Assembly (NCBI GenBank): GCA_014529385.2
Contig: CM043950.1
Coordinates: 75,807,435 to 75,871,434 of the forward strand
Direction: 5' to 3'
Length of the DNA stretch: 64,000 nucleotides
From: Adiantum capillus-veneris
Lineage: Eukaryota; Streptophyta; Polypodiopsida; Polypodiales; Pteridaceae
Part shown: piece by piece, positions 32,200 to 42,779 of the stretch
Layout of the letters: the number at the start of each line of letters is the position of its first letter
Numbering within the stretch: position 1 is the stretch's first letter
Translations under genes and position numbers: made by a program
Notes under the pieces: model-generated
Database searches by the model: none
Seen by the model: the letters and a program-made list of their open reading frames with translations, nothing else
What the model was told of the DNA's origin: nothing

Positions 32200-34620
32200 T
32201 TAGGGAATGATATTTGGACAATCATCCAAAACTCAACCCCAAATCGCATCAGACTTGAACATGAGATTTAGACAACTAGCCAAATCTCATAGGGTTGTTA
32301 TAGTCCTTGAATGCACGTGATATACATTACTTATATAAAGTTACAAACACCCCAACCCCCCCCCTCCCCCCCCCCCCCCCCCCTTCATAATACTAATAGT
32401 TGTACACTCTTCTCTTGACATTTGGATGAGCATCCAAATTTCATGCCTTCACTCTTGATGCAATTCCCTAATCAAATTTCAATCCTAGAAGCCTCACCAC
32501 TACTCATAAATGTGCACTCATTAGTGCAATGATCTTGGAAGTGCATCATTTTTAAAAACATTTCTCTTTGTGTATGGATGGTTGTTCAAAATATCAACCC
32601 TAGCCATTCCTCTTCAAAAGGACAATAAAAAATATATTTGGACTCTTAGCATCCTAACAAATACACAAACCTAGCGGGTGAGATTTTAACAACCATCCAA
32701 TATTGAACTTAAAAGATTTGAGACTTGTTATCATAGAGTTAGAAATCTTAACTTCTCTAACAAATACAAAAACCCAGGGACAATTTAAGGAAATTTGTTC
32801 AAATCTCAATTCTAAACCAAATTTGAATAACCATCTAAATGTCAACCCAAAGCTTTGAACATCATCTTTATTATGGATTTACTACAATCTTATACTAGAT
32901 TATACTTTTATTGATTTTATCTATGGTCTTGCACCAATTGTGGTTCATTATTGAGTTCTCCATTTCAATTTCAAATCCCAGACTTTTATCAATGTTGTTT
33001 AAATCTAAATATCCCTAACAAATACACAAATTTAAAGGATGAAATATGGACAATCACCCAAATCTAAATCCCCACCGGTTGATAATTTAAATCCCCATTG
33101 ACAACCATCCAAATTTTAAATGAAATCTTCAAAGACCACTTTTCACATGGGTTTGCTACAATCTATGGGTCTTGCATCAATTGCAGTCAATGTCAAGCTC
33201 TTGAATGCAACTTCAAATCCGAGGCCTTTGATGGGAACTTAATATCCCTAACAATTACACAAATTTAGATGATGGTATTTGGACAATCATCCATATCTAA
33301 AGTCCAAACTAGATCCATGATTGAATATGTGATTTGTCAATTGTTCAAACATCATAGACTTGTCACTTGTAGATATGGACACTTAACATGTCAAAAAAAT
33401 ATATCAACTAGGGGATTATGATGTTTGGACAATGTAGATAGATATAATCTTTGAACCTAATTTGGAAAACCATTCTTAACCTCAAGTTTCAAAGGCCACC
33501 TTCTTCATGGGTTTTCTACAACCAAATTTTACTTTTGTCAATCTACCTATGGGTCTTGCCCCAATTATGTTATATTATACAGTTCTCAAGGCTTGTGTCA
33601 GGTCTAATACCCTTGGATATTGTTATTCACATCTTAACATCCCTAACAAATACACGACCCTAGAAGATGGTATTTGAACATTTATCCAAATCTCATTTTG
33701 AATGTGAATCCATGCTTGAACATAAGATTTTGGTGGTCATTCAAATCTCATAGACCTGTCACTCAAAGATTAAAAAATCTTACCATCTCTAACAAAATAC
33801 AAAAAACTTACAAGGGATGATAAGATTTGAAAAATTGTTGAAATCACATCCCCAAACTAGATTTGGATATCCATCCAAATCTCAAACATAAGCTGAAAAA
33901 ACCACCTTTTCCATAGGGTTGTTGCAACTAAACTACTAGCTTTCACTATTATTACTTCTACATGTGGGTCTTACAACAATAATGGTCTACTGTCCAAATC
34001 TCAAGGCTTACGTCAAATGATTATTGTTGTTGAGATTAAGTATTTGCTATGTCTTATCCTTGTTCATTTAAATTCAAGTACTAGTATATGTCTCATGCAT
34101 CCTCCTCTTGAGGTTTGGACAACCATCAAAATCTCAATCCCAAGAACCCTTCTTGATGAGATTTGGTGTGCCATCCAAATCTCAAGAGAAGTAGGATGCA
34201 CCCAATTTCGACGCCCTTCCAAATATCAATCCTAGCAACCACTAGAATACTAGTCTCCAATGTATAATATTCCATGCATTGGTCTTGCAAGTGAAGCCAT
34301 TTTTGAATTCCTCTTTCACATGTAGATGGGCATTCAAATCTCCTACTGAGTTTGGAAGCAATCATCTCACAACAAAGTGCTCAAATATCAACCTTAGTAG
34401 CCTCTCCAATACTAGTCAATGTACACTCTTCTATGAAATAGTCTTGCAAGTGCACCCACGTGCTTCCAAACCTCAAGATTTATTTCAAGTTGAATACATT
34501 GAGCATTTGTAATTGATTCTACTTGTGAATCTTGCACCAGTATAATGTTCATTGTCAAAGTTGCAAGGATTATCTCAAGTCCAAATCCATTAAGCATTTG
34601 CAGTTGAGATTAATTCTTTG
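32200..34620. repeat. Degenerate tandem repeat field, unit about 280-410 bp
   Basis: Recurring landmarks in the same order: a hairpin-like ATTTGGACAATCATCCAAA motif (for example near 32212, 33266, 34112), 'ccctaacaaatacacaaa' (32652, 33014, 33246, 33641, 33787) and 'gggtttgctacaatc...ggtcttgcaccaatt' (32873, 33157, 33508, 33916). Spacings vary between about 280 and 410 bases. No coding. A C-homopolymer tract sits at 32349-32384. Confidence 0.6.
32349..32384. repeat. C-rich homopolymer tract
   Basis: About 35 bases almost entirely C, starting ccaacccccccccctcccc. Length is unreliable in most sequencing data. Confidence 0.8.
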
Positions 34621-35829
34621 TTATGCCATCTCCTTGTTTGTTTAAATTTGAGTATTACTTTCAATTTTTTAGATAAGTAAGCAGCTTTTAACTTTCTTTA
34701 TTTATTGTTGTCTTGCTTGAAAGAAATTTTCAAGAGAATATTGGTTTGGTTTTTATTTAGTTTTATTTGAAAGATAATATGACTTAGTTTTTGTTTCATT
34801 GTGTCCTAAAATTTGCGTATGTGTGAGTGCTTTAGCCTCTTTTATAGTCTGTTGATTCAGAATTGCTAACCTTGTGAATGCATATAGTTGTTGATACTTA
34901 AAGACCCATCGAAAGTTAATTGTATTATATGCTACTTTGAGAGTGATTTAATTATCAATATTGTAAATCTAAATACATGTATTAGAATTATTTTACATCA
35001 CTGATAGAACATCAAGCCAAACAAGGAACTGAATAACCCCTTTGATCCTAGGTGTATAATTCTCATTGATGACTCACCTCACAAGAGTTGTATAAACCGT
35101 CGAATTAACTATATTTATTCATGAACTTTTTAGTTGATTTCCTCTTTAGTTTTTGGGATTGTAATCCACATGAAAATTTTTCAACCATTTCCTCAAGGTG
35201 TAATTGTAAGGCCTTTTAATCAACTTGCAAGAATTATTTACATTTTGGTTATAAACTACATTTATAGTACTAGTGATTCGTATATTGGCATCATGAAGGT
35301 TCTGTATTTATGGTTCAATGACTTTGTGCTTATTTCCTTGTTTGGTTTGCATCTTGGTGTTTATCAAGAGCACCAATTAGGTATGGAAATAATCTCTTCT
35401 TTGGTTGTTAGGATTGCAACATGCATAAAAACAATTTAGTCATAGCTCAAAGCTCAACAAATAGAACTTAAACATAGATAGCATTTTTGTCCACTTTCAA
35501 ACACCATAAACATTTAGGTATGAAACTCATATTTATAGTTCTACTGGGGTTCCTTAAGTGATTTGTATTTTGTCACCATAAAGGTTATGCTTTCATGATT
35601 CAATACCTTTATGCTTGTTTTTTTGTTTGGTTCACATCTTGATGTTTATCAACACAATCAATTAGGTATGATAATAATATTATCTTTGATTTTTTGGAAT
35701 TTCAATGCACATAGAACCTATTTTTTCATTGCCTCAAAGTGTAACACATAAACATAAAAGATATTTTTCTCGACTTGCAAAGTCATAGAAGTTCTTGTTA
35801 TGAAACTCACAAATTATGAAGTAGGAATT
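34621..35829. repeat. AT-rich region with about 255-290-bp degenerate repeats
   Basis: Blocks such as 'ttgtttggtttgcatcttggtgtttatcaa' (35339 and, diverged, 35623) and 'attgcaacatgcataaaaaca' (35158, 35413 and 35700 in variant form) recur in the same order. The remainder of the interval is AT-rich with no gene. Confidence 0.5.
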
Positions 35830-36270
35830 GGAATTTTCCCATTTTATCTAATATGGTATTGTAGATTTACCACATGCATTGTTATTATGGGAGGGATTTG
35901 TAACAGATGGATTGCTACTTGAAGAAGGAGCATTAGAAGTAGCAGCAATGTTATTGTTATTTCCTTTTTGTACAACAAGAAAATCTAATTGATAGCACAT
36001 TATCTACAGCTATTTTTTATTGTAGCCTTTATAATAGTAAATCAATTGCCAAGCCCATCAAAATTAATAGCATTATCATTGCCATGTGCAATGAGCGTCA
36101 AAGTTGAAGCAAAATTTCATCAAAAGTCAAATACAAATTTGGTAACGTATCCAGGATTATTTGCACAACTGAATGGTTGGGAATGACTTCATTTGTGGTA
36201 ATAAGTTGATAATCGAGATCTTTGATTTTACCACAAAAATTATGCATTTCATCTTCCTCATGCCTGATTT
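35830..36270 (-). pseudogene. Ty1/copia gag fragment (UBN2 type)
   Basis: The minus strand reads RHEEDEMHNFCGKIKDL, then VIPNHSVVQIILDTLPN and YLTF, the core of a copia gag ('F..kik.L...L......i....vv..iL.sLP..Y..f'). After a frameshift, an Asn/Ser-rich tail (GNNNNIAATSNAPSSSSNPS) follows, as is common before the zinc knuckle. It is separate from Copia-2, whose C-terminus ends just to the right on the same strand. Confidence 0.6.
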
Positions 36271-36293
36271 TTTATACCCTCAAACAGTTCCTT

Positions 36294-36359
36294 TCACATG
36301 TAGTCTTTAAAGGGGAGTAAGCTCAAAGCTTTGCGGAAAGCTTCAAGCTTCTCACACGA
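36294..36359 (-). pseudogene. C-terminal end of Copia-2 pol, beyond the Gypsy-A insertion
   Basis: The minus strand reads EKLEAFRKALSLLPF and ends in TGA at 36294. This is the usual tail that follows DIFTKAL in copia RNase H domains, and DIFTKAL is found on the other side of Gypsy-A at about 45961-45985. The two halves therefore belong to one Copia-2 copy split by Gypsy-A. Confidence 0.7.
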
Positions 36360-38065
36360 TGGTGGAACCAAGGTTGGTCCGCGCTATAAAGTGTGCAATG
36401 CAAAGGGTGCTATAATGCGCATGGCAAAGGGCCAAAGCAGGTATGAAAGCCCTGGGCAGGAGAGTGGCAACGGAAATGTATGCTTCAAGTGGTTTTTTAG
36501 GCCAGGGGGGCCTCCAAAGTGGGATAATGATAACGGCAAGTCACGGTGTTCCAGATGTGGGAAATTTGCCCCAAAATGTGGTATTCGAGGTTCTCTAGAA
36601 GCTCGTCCAGACGGCTCGTCAAACGGGGCTTCGCTATGAAAGATATGCCAGTCGGAAGATGAAAGGGTTCGTAGGTCCGGACGGGCAGAGCAGGTACAGA
36701 CAGGTGGCCAAAACCGGGATAAGTGGATAGACATGTAAAGCTCAAGTTGTGGAGCATGCCAGTCTTTTCGGATGGCCGTTCGGAGCTCAAACAAGAAAGT
36801 TAAAACTAGTTGAAAGTTTTCCGGGGGTCAGGTGTGTGCAAGATTGTCCGCATCAAAAGGCGTGCGGCCAGGTGTTTTTCTTGCCTCGACTAGGTTTGGC
36901 AAGGTAGCATACATTATGGGAAGTCAGTCAAAGTTTACGGCTTGCCGACGCGATACGCACAGTTCAGTTGGGCAGGCAATCATGATAGGAAGGGATCGGA
37001 TATTTTTTTCTCTCTCTTGAACGGGTTGTCTGAGGCCAAGGTGCGGAATGGTGGGGAATCACGAGGATTTTGGGGCCGGCAAGTGGATCTCCCATGCAAC
37101 GTGGTCAGAAAATTCCTATGGCGAGCCCTGGCTGTGTTGTGGGCACCGAACGTGCGGGAACATATGCCAATTATTTCCTTGGTTGTAAACTCAAAAAAGA
37201 GAAAGTATAGCTTGGAGGGTTTTATCATAATACAAAGGAGGGCTTCAAAAGCAAAAAAAGAAAGGGAAAGAAGGGAAGCTCCCAGCCCAAAAAAAGAAAT
37301 TTTTTTTCTTTCTTTGGTTTGGAAAAACTAAGAGGAAAAGGGGAGAAGACAGCGTTTTCAAAGAGGGCTTTCTTTTTCTTTGGCTGGAGGGGAAGAAGAA
37401 AAGGAAGAGAAGTGGGAGAAAAGAAACACGCTTCGTGTGCTCACGATCAAGGGTCAAGGCCGGCACGCGTGGTCCGCAAAGCGGTTCGAAAGAGCGAAGG
37501 GCTTGCACGAGAGGTAGCAAGTGAAGGCGATGAAGACGAAAAGTTGTTGTCGAAGTGAAGCTATAAGTGGATGCTTCGGTCGAGGGTGTACCGACAGATG
37601 TGAGTTTGGAGGGAGGTGTGTGCCCCTCTGTGTGGAACAGGGATGGCTATACTGCGGCCATGAGTAGACCATATGGATATTGTACAAGTGTTTTTTTTTT
37701 GAACAAAAAGCTATGATTGCCGATTTTGGTGTCCCCTTCCCCCCTTTCTTCTTTGCTCGTCTCCAAGGTGTGTGGTGCCGGTGTGTGTGAGCGTGTGTGC
37801 CCCCCCGGGCCCCCTGTGTGTGTGAGAAAGAAAGAGAGAGAGGTGTCGAGTTGTGGAAGAGTTGGAAGCGAGCAAGATCGGTGTGATCTCTTTCTGAGGA
37901 TTGTGCAAAGCGTGTGTGCATTGGACGAAGTGCAGGCGAGGCCCTGTTAGTGTAAATCGTCTTTTTTGAAGGTGTTTTTTGAGAGGACAGGGGTGCTATG
38001 AATACCCTGAGCTATATAGGGGCAATTTCATGTGTGTCGGGTGTGTTCTCCATTCCCCCTCTCCA
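36360..38065 (+). repeat. Left LTR of Gypsy-A
   Basis: 1706 bp from TGGTGGAACCAAGG to ...CCCCCTCTCCA. It nearly matches the right LTR; in the stretch 37245-37490 I count about two differences. A TATA-like GCTATATAGG at 38011-38020 lies only about 50 bases before the LTR end, implying a very short R-U5. LTR frames (36331-36639, 37245-37520, 37717-37950) have no motif. Confidence 0.9.
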
Positions 38066-38070
38066 TCTTC

Positions 38071-38088
38071 TGGTGCCCCCACGGAGGA
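38071..38088 (+). other. Primer-binding site of Gypsy-A
   Basis: TGGTGCCCCCACGGAGGA, five bases (TCTTC) after the LTR end. The same position and spacer occur in element A'. The complementary tRNA was not identified; it is not the iMet type. Confidence 0.65.
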
Positions 38089-38143
38089 CCACACTGATTG
38101 CTCCCAGTTAAGTGAAGAGAAGCAATTTTTGGTGTTGGTCGAC

Positions 38144-39016
38144 ATGGCGTCCCGAAGCTATGGGCCAATTTTTACATGTGAAGAAAATCCTGATGAGTGG
38201 GTTGCAGACTTTGAGTTGTATATGCTGTCGCTACGCATGCCGAACGAGGACAGCAAGATGCAGACATTTCCTTTGGTGATGCGCGGGAAGGCAAAGATAT
38301 GGTATGAAGCTTTAGAACGGGAGTCGAGGCATGCTTGGCCGGCTCTGCGGGCGCGTTTCCTACATGATTTCCGCAAAGAGGCATCCCCAGTCGAGATGGA
38401 TGCCAAACTGAAGGCACTCAAACAAGATGTAAGTGAAGAGTTCATTTTGTTTTTGGATCGTTTTGAAGGGTGATGGGCAGAGTTAGCGGGTGCCATGCAG
38501 TTGGCCAATGGCGACTACTTCAAGCTCGATAAATTTATGGCATGCCTGCATCATAAAGTGAGGGAGAAAGTGGATTTTGAGAGCCCAAAAAACTATAATG
38601 GTGCAGTGGCCATCGCAAAGGCAAAAAGAAGGAAAATCAAAAAGAAGATTGAACAAGGCGTGTCGGGCTATGAAGTGGTGGTTCAACCTCAGGGTCTGAG
38701 GGATGTGGTTCATGATGAGAACCAGGCAAACCGAGGTGTAGCCGTTGTGCCACAAAATTGGGTGCAAACCGTGCAGGATTTGTCTGAGCAAATACAGGAA
38801 TTGCGGCTAAGCGTGATGGATAGAGGTCAACCCAGAGGAGCAAGGGGCAGGGCAAGGCCACTGCCTTGCCGGTGTTACAATTGCGGTGAAGAAGGACACT
38901 ACGCACAGGATTGCCCTCATCTGCTAAGAGAAAGAGGCGGTATTTATCCACTGTTTGGCAGAGGTAGAGGCCAAGCACAACTCAATGGCCCAAGAGAGCA
39001 GGTAGTCAAGAATTAG
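38144..39016 (+). pseudogene. Gypsy-A gag
   Basis: ATG at 38144 (MASRSYGPIF). The retrotransposon gag domain covers about residues 5-140 (ENPDEWVADFELYML, MRGKAKIWYEALE), followed by a basic helix region (KAKRRKIKKKIE) and a CCHC knuckle CYNCGEEGHYAQDC (38872-38913). The frame has one in-frame TGA at 38471 and ends at TAG 39014-39016, after which the same frame runs on towards the protease. The knuckle is intact. Related gag remnants occur in A' (8288-8958). Confidence 0.9.
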
Positions 39017-40045
39017 GTGCAGCCAGCTCCTCAGGATGGTGGTGAAGTCCCTACGGTGAATATCATTGGAGTGGATAAGCATGATGTTGAAGTTTTGGCC
39101 AACAAAAGAGCAAGGATGGAAAGGGAGACAGAAACCGAGCGGGAGACGAGGGCCCGTAAAGGTAAGTAGAAAGTGTATAAAGGCAAGGAGAAGCCAGAAA
39201 CTAGCAAGAAGAGGAGGCGTCGCAAAATCAAGCAAGCAGACTTTCAGCTAGGACGCGGCTACCCCGAATATGACTTGGTAAGCGATGCTCAAAATCAAAA
39301 GGCTAACATTACCTTTGGTCAGTTGTTGGCTTTAAATCCCAAGCTACGAAGACAATGGTCTACAAGTGTCAGCACGAGGCTTCCAAAGGCTAAGAGGAAT
39401 GTGCATGCAATACGAAACATGGCATTAAGAGTGGGTAGCCCGACGGATGTCCTTCCTCTAGTGGATGCGGTCATTGAAAAGAGGATGCAGGTTCACGCCT
39501 ATATAGATGGTGGAGCACAGGTTTGCGTCATGACAGAAGCTGCTATGAAGGAAACAGGGGTCAAAGAAGTAGCTAAATCAAATGTACGCATGAGGATGGC
39601 TAACCATACCAAAGCGAGGTGTTTGGGCGTGGCTCAAGACGTAAGAGTGAAAGTGATGGGCATTGAGTGCCTAATCGATTTCTTTGTGATGAAAGCGGGT
39701 GACAATGCTTATCCAATCATCTTAGGTAGGCCATGGCTACTTGCAATAGGGGCTAAGCAGGATTGGGGGAGTAGGGTGTTCACCTTGCCTGACAACGAAA
39801 GAGGGAGACTGGTGGTGCTTGATTTAAAGACCAAAGAGAGCCGTTTTCACCCTGTGGCAGAAAAAGACAAAGATGATACAACAAGCTATGAGTACGAGAC
39901 CGAGACAGCCTATGATGAGGGCTACACAGATACTGAGGAAGAGGAAAGCGAGGATGATATACTAAAGATAGATGCCGACTTGTTTGGGGTCACTGTTGAA
40001 AGCTCCCATGCAAAAGGGGAGGTGCACTGCAGGTTGGTGGCATAG
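39017..40045 (+). pseudogene. Gypsy-A protease region
   Basis: Same frame as gag, entered after the TAG at 39016 and a second stop near 39168, then open from 39173. A basic segment (KKRRRRKIK) precedes the retropepsin core AYIDGGAQVCVM (about 39500-39535), with DGG instead of DSG/DTG, and the conserved ILGRPWL strand (39718-39738). An acidic tail (YTDTEEEESEDD) follows. The frame ends in TAG at 40045; the RT frame is shifted by two bases. Confidence 0.85.
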
Positions 40046-40047
40046 GT

Positions 40048-40612
40048 ATGGAGGAGGTAACTGCTATGCTAAGCGAAGATTTGACCAAGAAAGAGAGAGA
40101 AGGCTATGTTGAGTTGTGTGCCTCTTTTTCGAATTTATTTGCGACGAAGTACGAGGATCTACGACGAACGAAGGGTGCAGAGCACAAGATAGTTCTTAAA
40201 AAAGGGTGCAAACCAAAGGCACAGAAGCTAAGGAGGTTAGGGGAAATTCATAAGGAGGCTCTTTGGCAGGAGATTAACCAGTTGTTAGATGCAGGTATCA
40301 TATACCCTGTGAAGGAGTCGGAGTGGGTTTCTCCAGTGGTTATCACCCCTAAGAAGAATGGAAAATGGTGGGTGTGCGTCGATTACATGCCATTGAATGC
40401 GGCAACCAAGAGAAACCACTACTCGCTGTCGTTCCAAGATGAAATCTTAAATCAGGTGGCCGGTCATGAGAGGTAATCTATTATGAATGGATTTTCAGGG
40501 TACTTTCAGATAGGGATTGCACTTGAAGACCAGTTGAAGACGACATTTATCTCTCCATGGGGGTGCTTTGCCTATCTCGCAGGATGCCGTTTGGTTTAGT
40601 GAATGCCTACGT
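40048..40612 (+). pseudogene. Gypsy-A reverse transcriptase, N-terminal half
   Basis: From ATG 40048 the linker leads to AGIIYPVKESEWVSPVV, then KNGKWWVCVDYMPLNAATK (normally RMCVDYRxLN). After a TAA at about 40474 come GYFQIGIALEDQLKTTF and WGCFAYLAGCRLV near the fingers/palm. A TGG or TAG-type disruption and a small frameshift are visible in this part. The frame is cut at 40612 by a 785-bp insertion and resumes at 41398. Confidence 0.85.
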
Positions 40613-41397
40613 TGTTATGCCGCTCCGCTTCCACAATGGAAAAAAGAGTAAAGAGAAGCATAAAAAGTCTATTTGAAGCTCACACATTTATTGAGCAGTG
40701 ACCAGGGCTCGAAAACAAGCAAGGAGATCCAGAAAGTGTATGCTTTATGTGGTTATGAAGGCTAAGCGTAGAGATTTTATGCTTGAAGAAAAGGTTTTAC
40801 ATGTGAAAGGGTTCTTATGACATATAAGGCAACTTGGGTAGAGGAAGACATGTGGTCAGTGGTAAAAAGGAAAGTGTGTGAGAGACTTCACATCTCTGCA
40901 TGAGGGAGGCCGAAAAAGTCCTATTCTGGAAATTTTTTGTAAAACAGGTTTCTGGACAAAACGGTCCATTGCAACTAAAGGAAAAGGGCGTTTTGAGCGT
41001 TTTTTCATCTCACGCACAGAGGCTAATTCTACACCAATTGAGAGATATTCAAGTTTTTGTGCTCTGCTGTATTAGCGGGGAGGAAGCCAAAAGCTTTGAG
41101 CACTCTAATCACGAGCCAAGCTTCCATAGCCCACTCTCATCCAATCTTCCATAGCCAACTAATCAAAGACACCATAAGACACTCTAATCCAAGCTTCCAA
41201 GCCACTCTAATCATGGAAGGAGTTTTAAATAATGTAAGCAGCAGTACTGTTAATCAAGCTTCAGGATCTTGTTCAAGCTATTACTTTCAAGCTTTGTCTA
41301 CATTCATTGTGTCTGCTGCAACTGTCTTCCTCACACCTCTCACAGCCAGAGGCCCCGCGCCTTCCTGACTCACCTTTCGAACACAAATCCCCCGACA
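40613..41397 (+). repeat. Solo LTR inserted in the Gypsy-A RT
   Basis: 785 bp with TG...CA ends (TGTTATGCCGC ... CCCCCGACA), flanked by ACG on both sides (40609-40611 and 41398-41400; fuller form ACGTT against ACGCC, differing by C-to-T changes). RT coding is continuous when it is ignored. Its segment 40700-41085 is a clear match, in reverse complement, to 24055-24390 of the other solo LTR. No coding capacity; frames 40878-41368 are incidental. Confidence 0.7.
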
Positions 41398-41822
41398 ACG
41401 CCACCTTCCAAGACTGGATGAATAGGGTGTTTGGTCCCTACTTGGGCAGATTCATAGGGGTTTTCATGGATGACATTGGGTGCTATAGCTCAAGGGCGGA
41501 TCATTTGTCAAAGCTCCGACTATGTTTTCAAAGGCTGGACGAAGAAGGAGGTCAATTAAACCCTAAGAAGTGCAAGCTAGCACAACCTCGAGCGCAATTG
41601 CTAGGTCATGTGGTGTCACAGAATGGAATTGAGGCGGATCCAGAAAAGGTCAAGGCGCTAGTCTTAATGGAGCCTCCCTCTAGTGCGCAAGGCTTGGCGT
41701 CCTTTGTACATAAGCTAAAGTATTTGTCGCGTTTCGTTTGGATGTTGTCACAATATGTGTATCCTCTCCAAAAGAGGGCTCAACAAGTGCATGGCTTTGA
41801 ATGGGATGAAGATGCTCAATAA
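41398..41822 (+). pseudogene. Gypsy-A reverse transcriptase, palm and thumb
   Basis: Contains WMNRVFGPYLGRFIGVF with the catalytic loop FMDDI (a variant of YxDD), HLSKLRLCFQRLDE, LNPKKCKLAQPRAQLLGHVV and the thumb (LASFVHKLKYLSRFV, where 'lrsFlGl..YYRrFi' is usual). The stop at 41820 comes just before the RNase H region, which continues in the same frame. Copies cDNA together with the N-terminal half, but is inactive as it stands. Confidence 0.85.
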
Positions 41823-42270
41823 GCTTTTGACAGGGTGAAAGAAATTTTGTGTCAGCTACCAACTGTGTGCCCTCCAAGCCAAGAGGATGATTTCTATGTG
41901 TCAATGATGGTAGGTACCGTGGCTATTGGGGCGGTGTTACTGCAGAAGGTAGGAAGGAGCTATAAGCCTATCTACTTTGAAAGCAGGGTGATAAGTCCTA
42001 GAGAAGTGGCTTACACTGAAGCGTAGCAGTGGGTCATGGCATTGGTTTTTGCTTGTAGAAAGTTCAAAGTGCACCTCATTGTGCGTAATTTTGATGTGTT
42101 GATGGCTAATAATCTCTTGCCGGAAATAGTACTACACTTGAAGCCAAGGAAGCGGATCATGAAGTGGGTGATAGAGTTGCAGGAATTTGAGTTCGAGTTT
42201 AAGATTGACCATACAAGTCGGTCCCATTTGGCGGACATTTTGGTCAGCAAGGCGGTGGATTTGCCAATTT
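41823..42270 (+). pseudogene. Gypsy-A RNase H (first domain)
   Basis: From about 41835 the pieces read FYVSMMVGTVAIGAVLLQK, where the first Asp position is replaced (normally YvDaS), then YFESRVISPREVAYTEA (with the Glu) and, after a TAG at 42024, CRKFKVHLIVRNFDVLMAN and DHTSRSHLADILVSKA. This is the standard RNase H that follows RT in gypsy pol. The loss of the first acidic residue and the TAG suggest it is non-functional. Confidence 0.75.
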
Positions 42271-42299
42271 ATCCAAGAGTGGTGCGAGATGAAGCCAAA

Positions 42300-42720
42300 G
42301 AGGAGCCCGACCTGATGGGAGCATTTACCATGTGGTTTGATGGTACATATAGAAGGGTGATAAAGAAATGTGGTGGAGGTGTGGTGATACACGATCCACA
42401 CAGCAAGGTAATCTTCTCAAAAGCCTATGATTTGGAGGATGTCCATACCAACAATGAAGCAGAATATCTCGCCCTCCATCTAGGTTTGAAACAATGCATC
42501 AAGTTTGGCATTTCCAGGTTGGTGGTCAAAGGTGATGCGTTATTGGTCATCAAGCAACTGCTAGGCCAATGGCAAGTAAAGCGAGATTCCTTAAAACATT
42601 GGTTCTTTGCCATCAAGAAGTTGTTGAAGTTCTTTAGAGAAATCCAGTTCAAGCATGTGAAGAGAGAGCACAACCAAGAGGCAGACCACCAACTAGCAAG
42701 CAGTAAGGTGCAGGTACATG
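42300..42720 (+). pseudogene. Gypsy-A second RNase H (archaeal type)
   Basis: In the long frame 42036-43532, residues from about 90 on read FTMWFDGTYRRVIKKCGGGV, then NNEAEYLALHLGLKQCI, LVVKGDALLVIKQLLGQW and REHNQEADHQLAS. The D, E, D and final D/H positions of an archaeal-type RNase H (RVT_3) are all present. In plants such an additional domain between RNase H and integrase is typical of Tat elements. This domain looks the best preserved of the element. Confidence 0.85.
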
Positions 42721-42779
42721 TCGCAGGTATATATGTGACCCCGGCCACATACACAGGTAGGGAGTCATTGAAGGAGGTG

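Noticed and set aside
36331-37950. Several open frames on both strands of the Gypsy-A LTR (also duplicated at 44222-45956)
   Set aside because: Low-complexity Lys/Arg- or Phe/Ser-rich translations without motifs; duplicated only because the LTR is. Treated as non-coding LTR.
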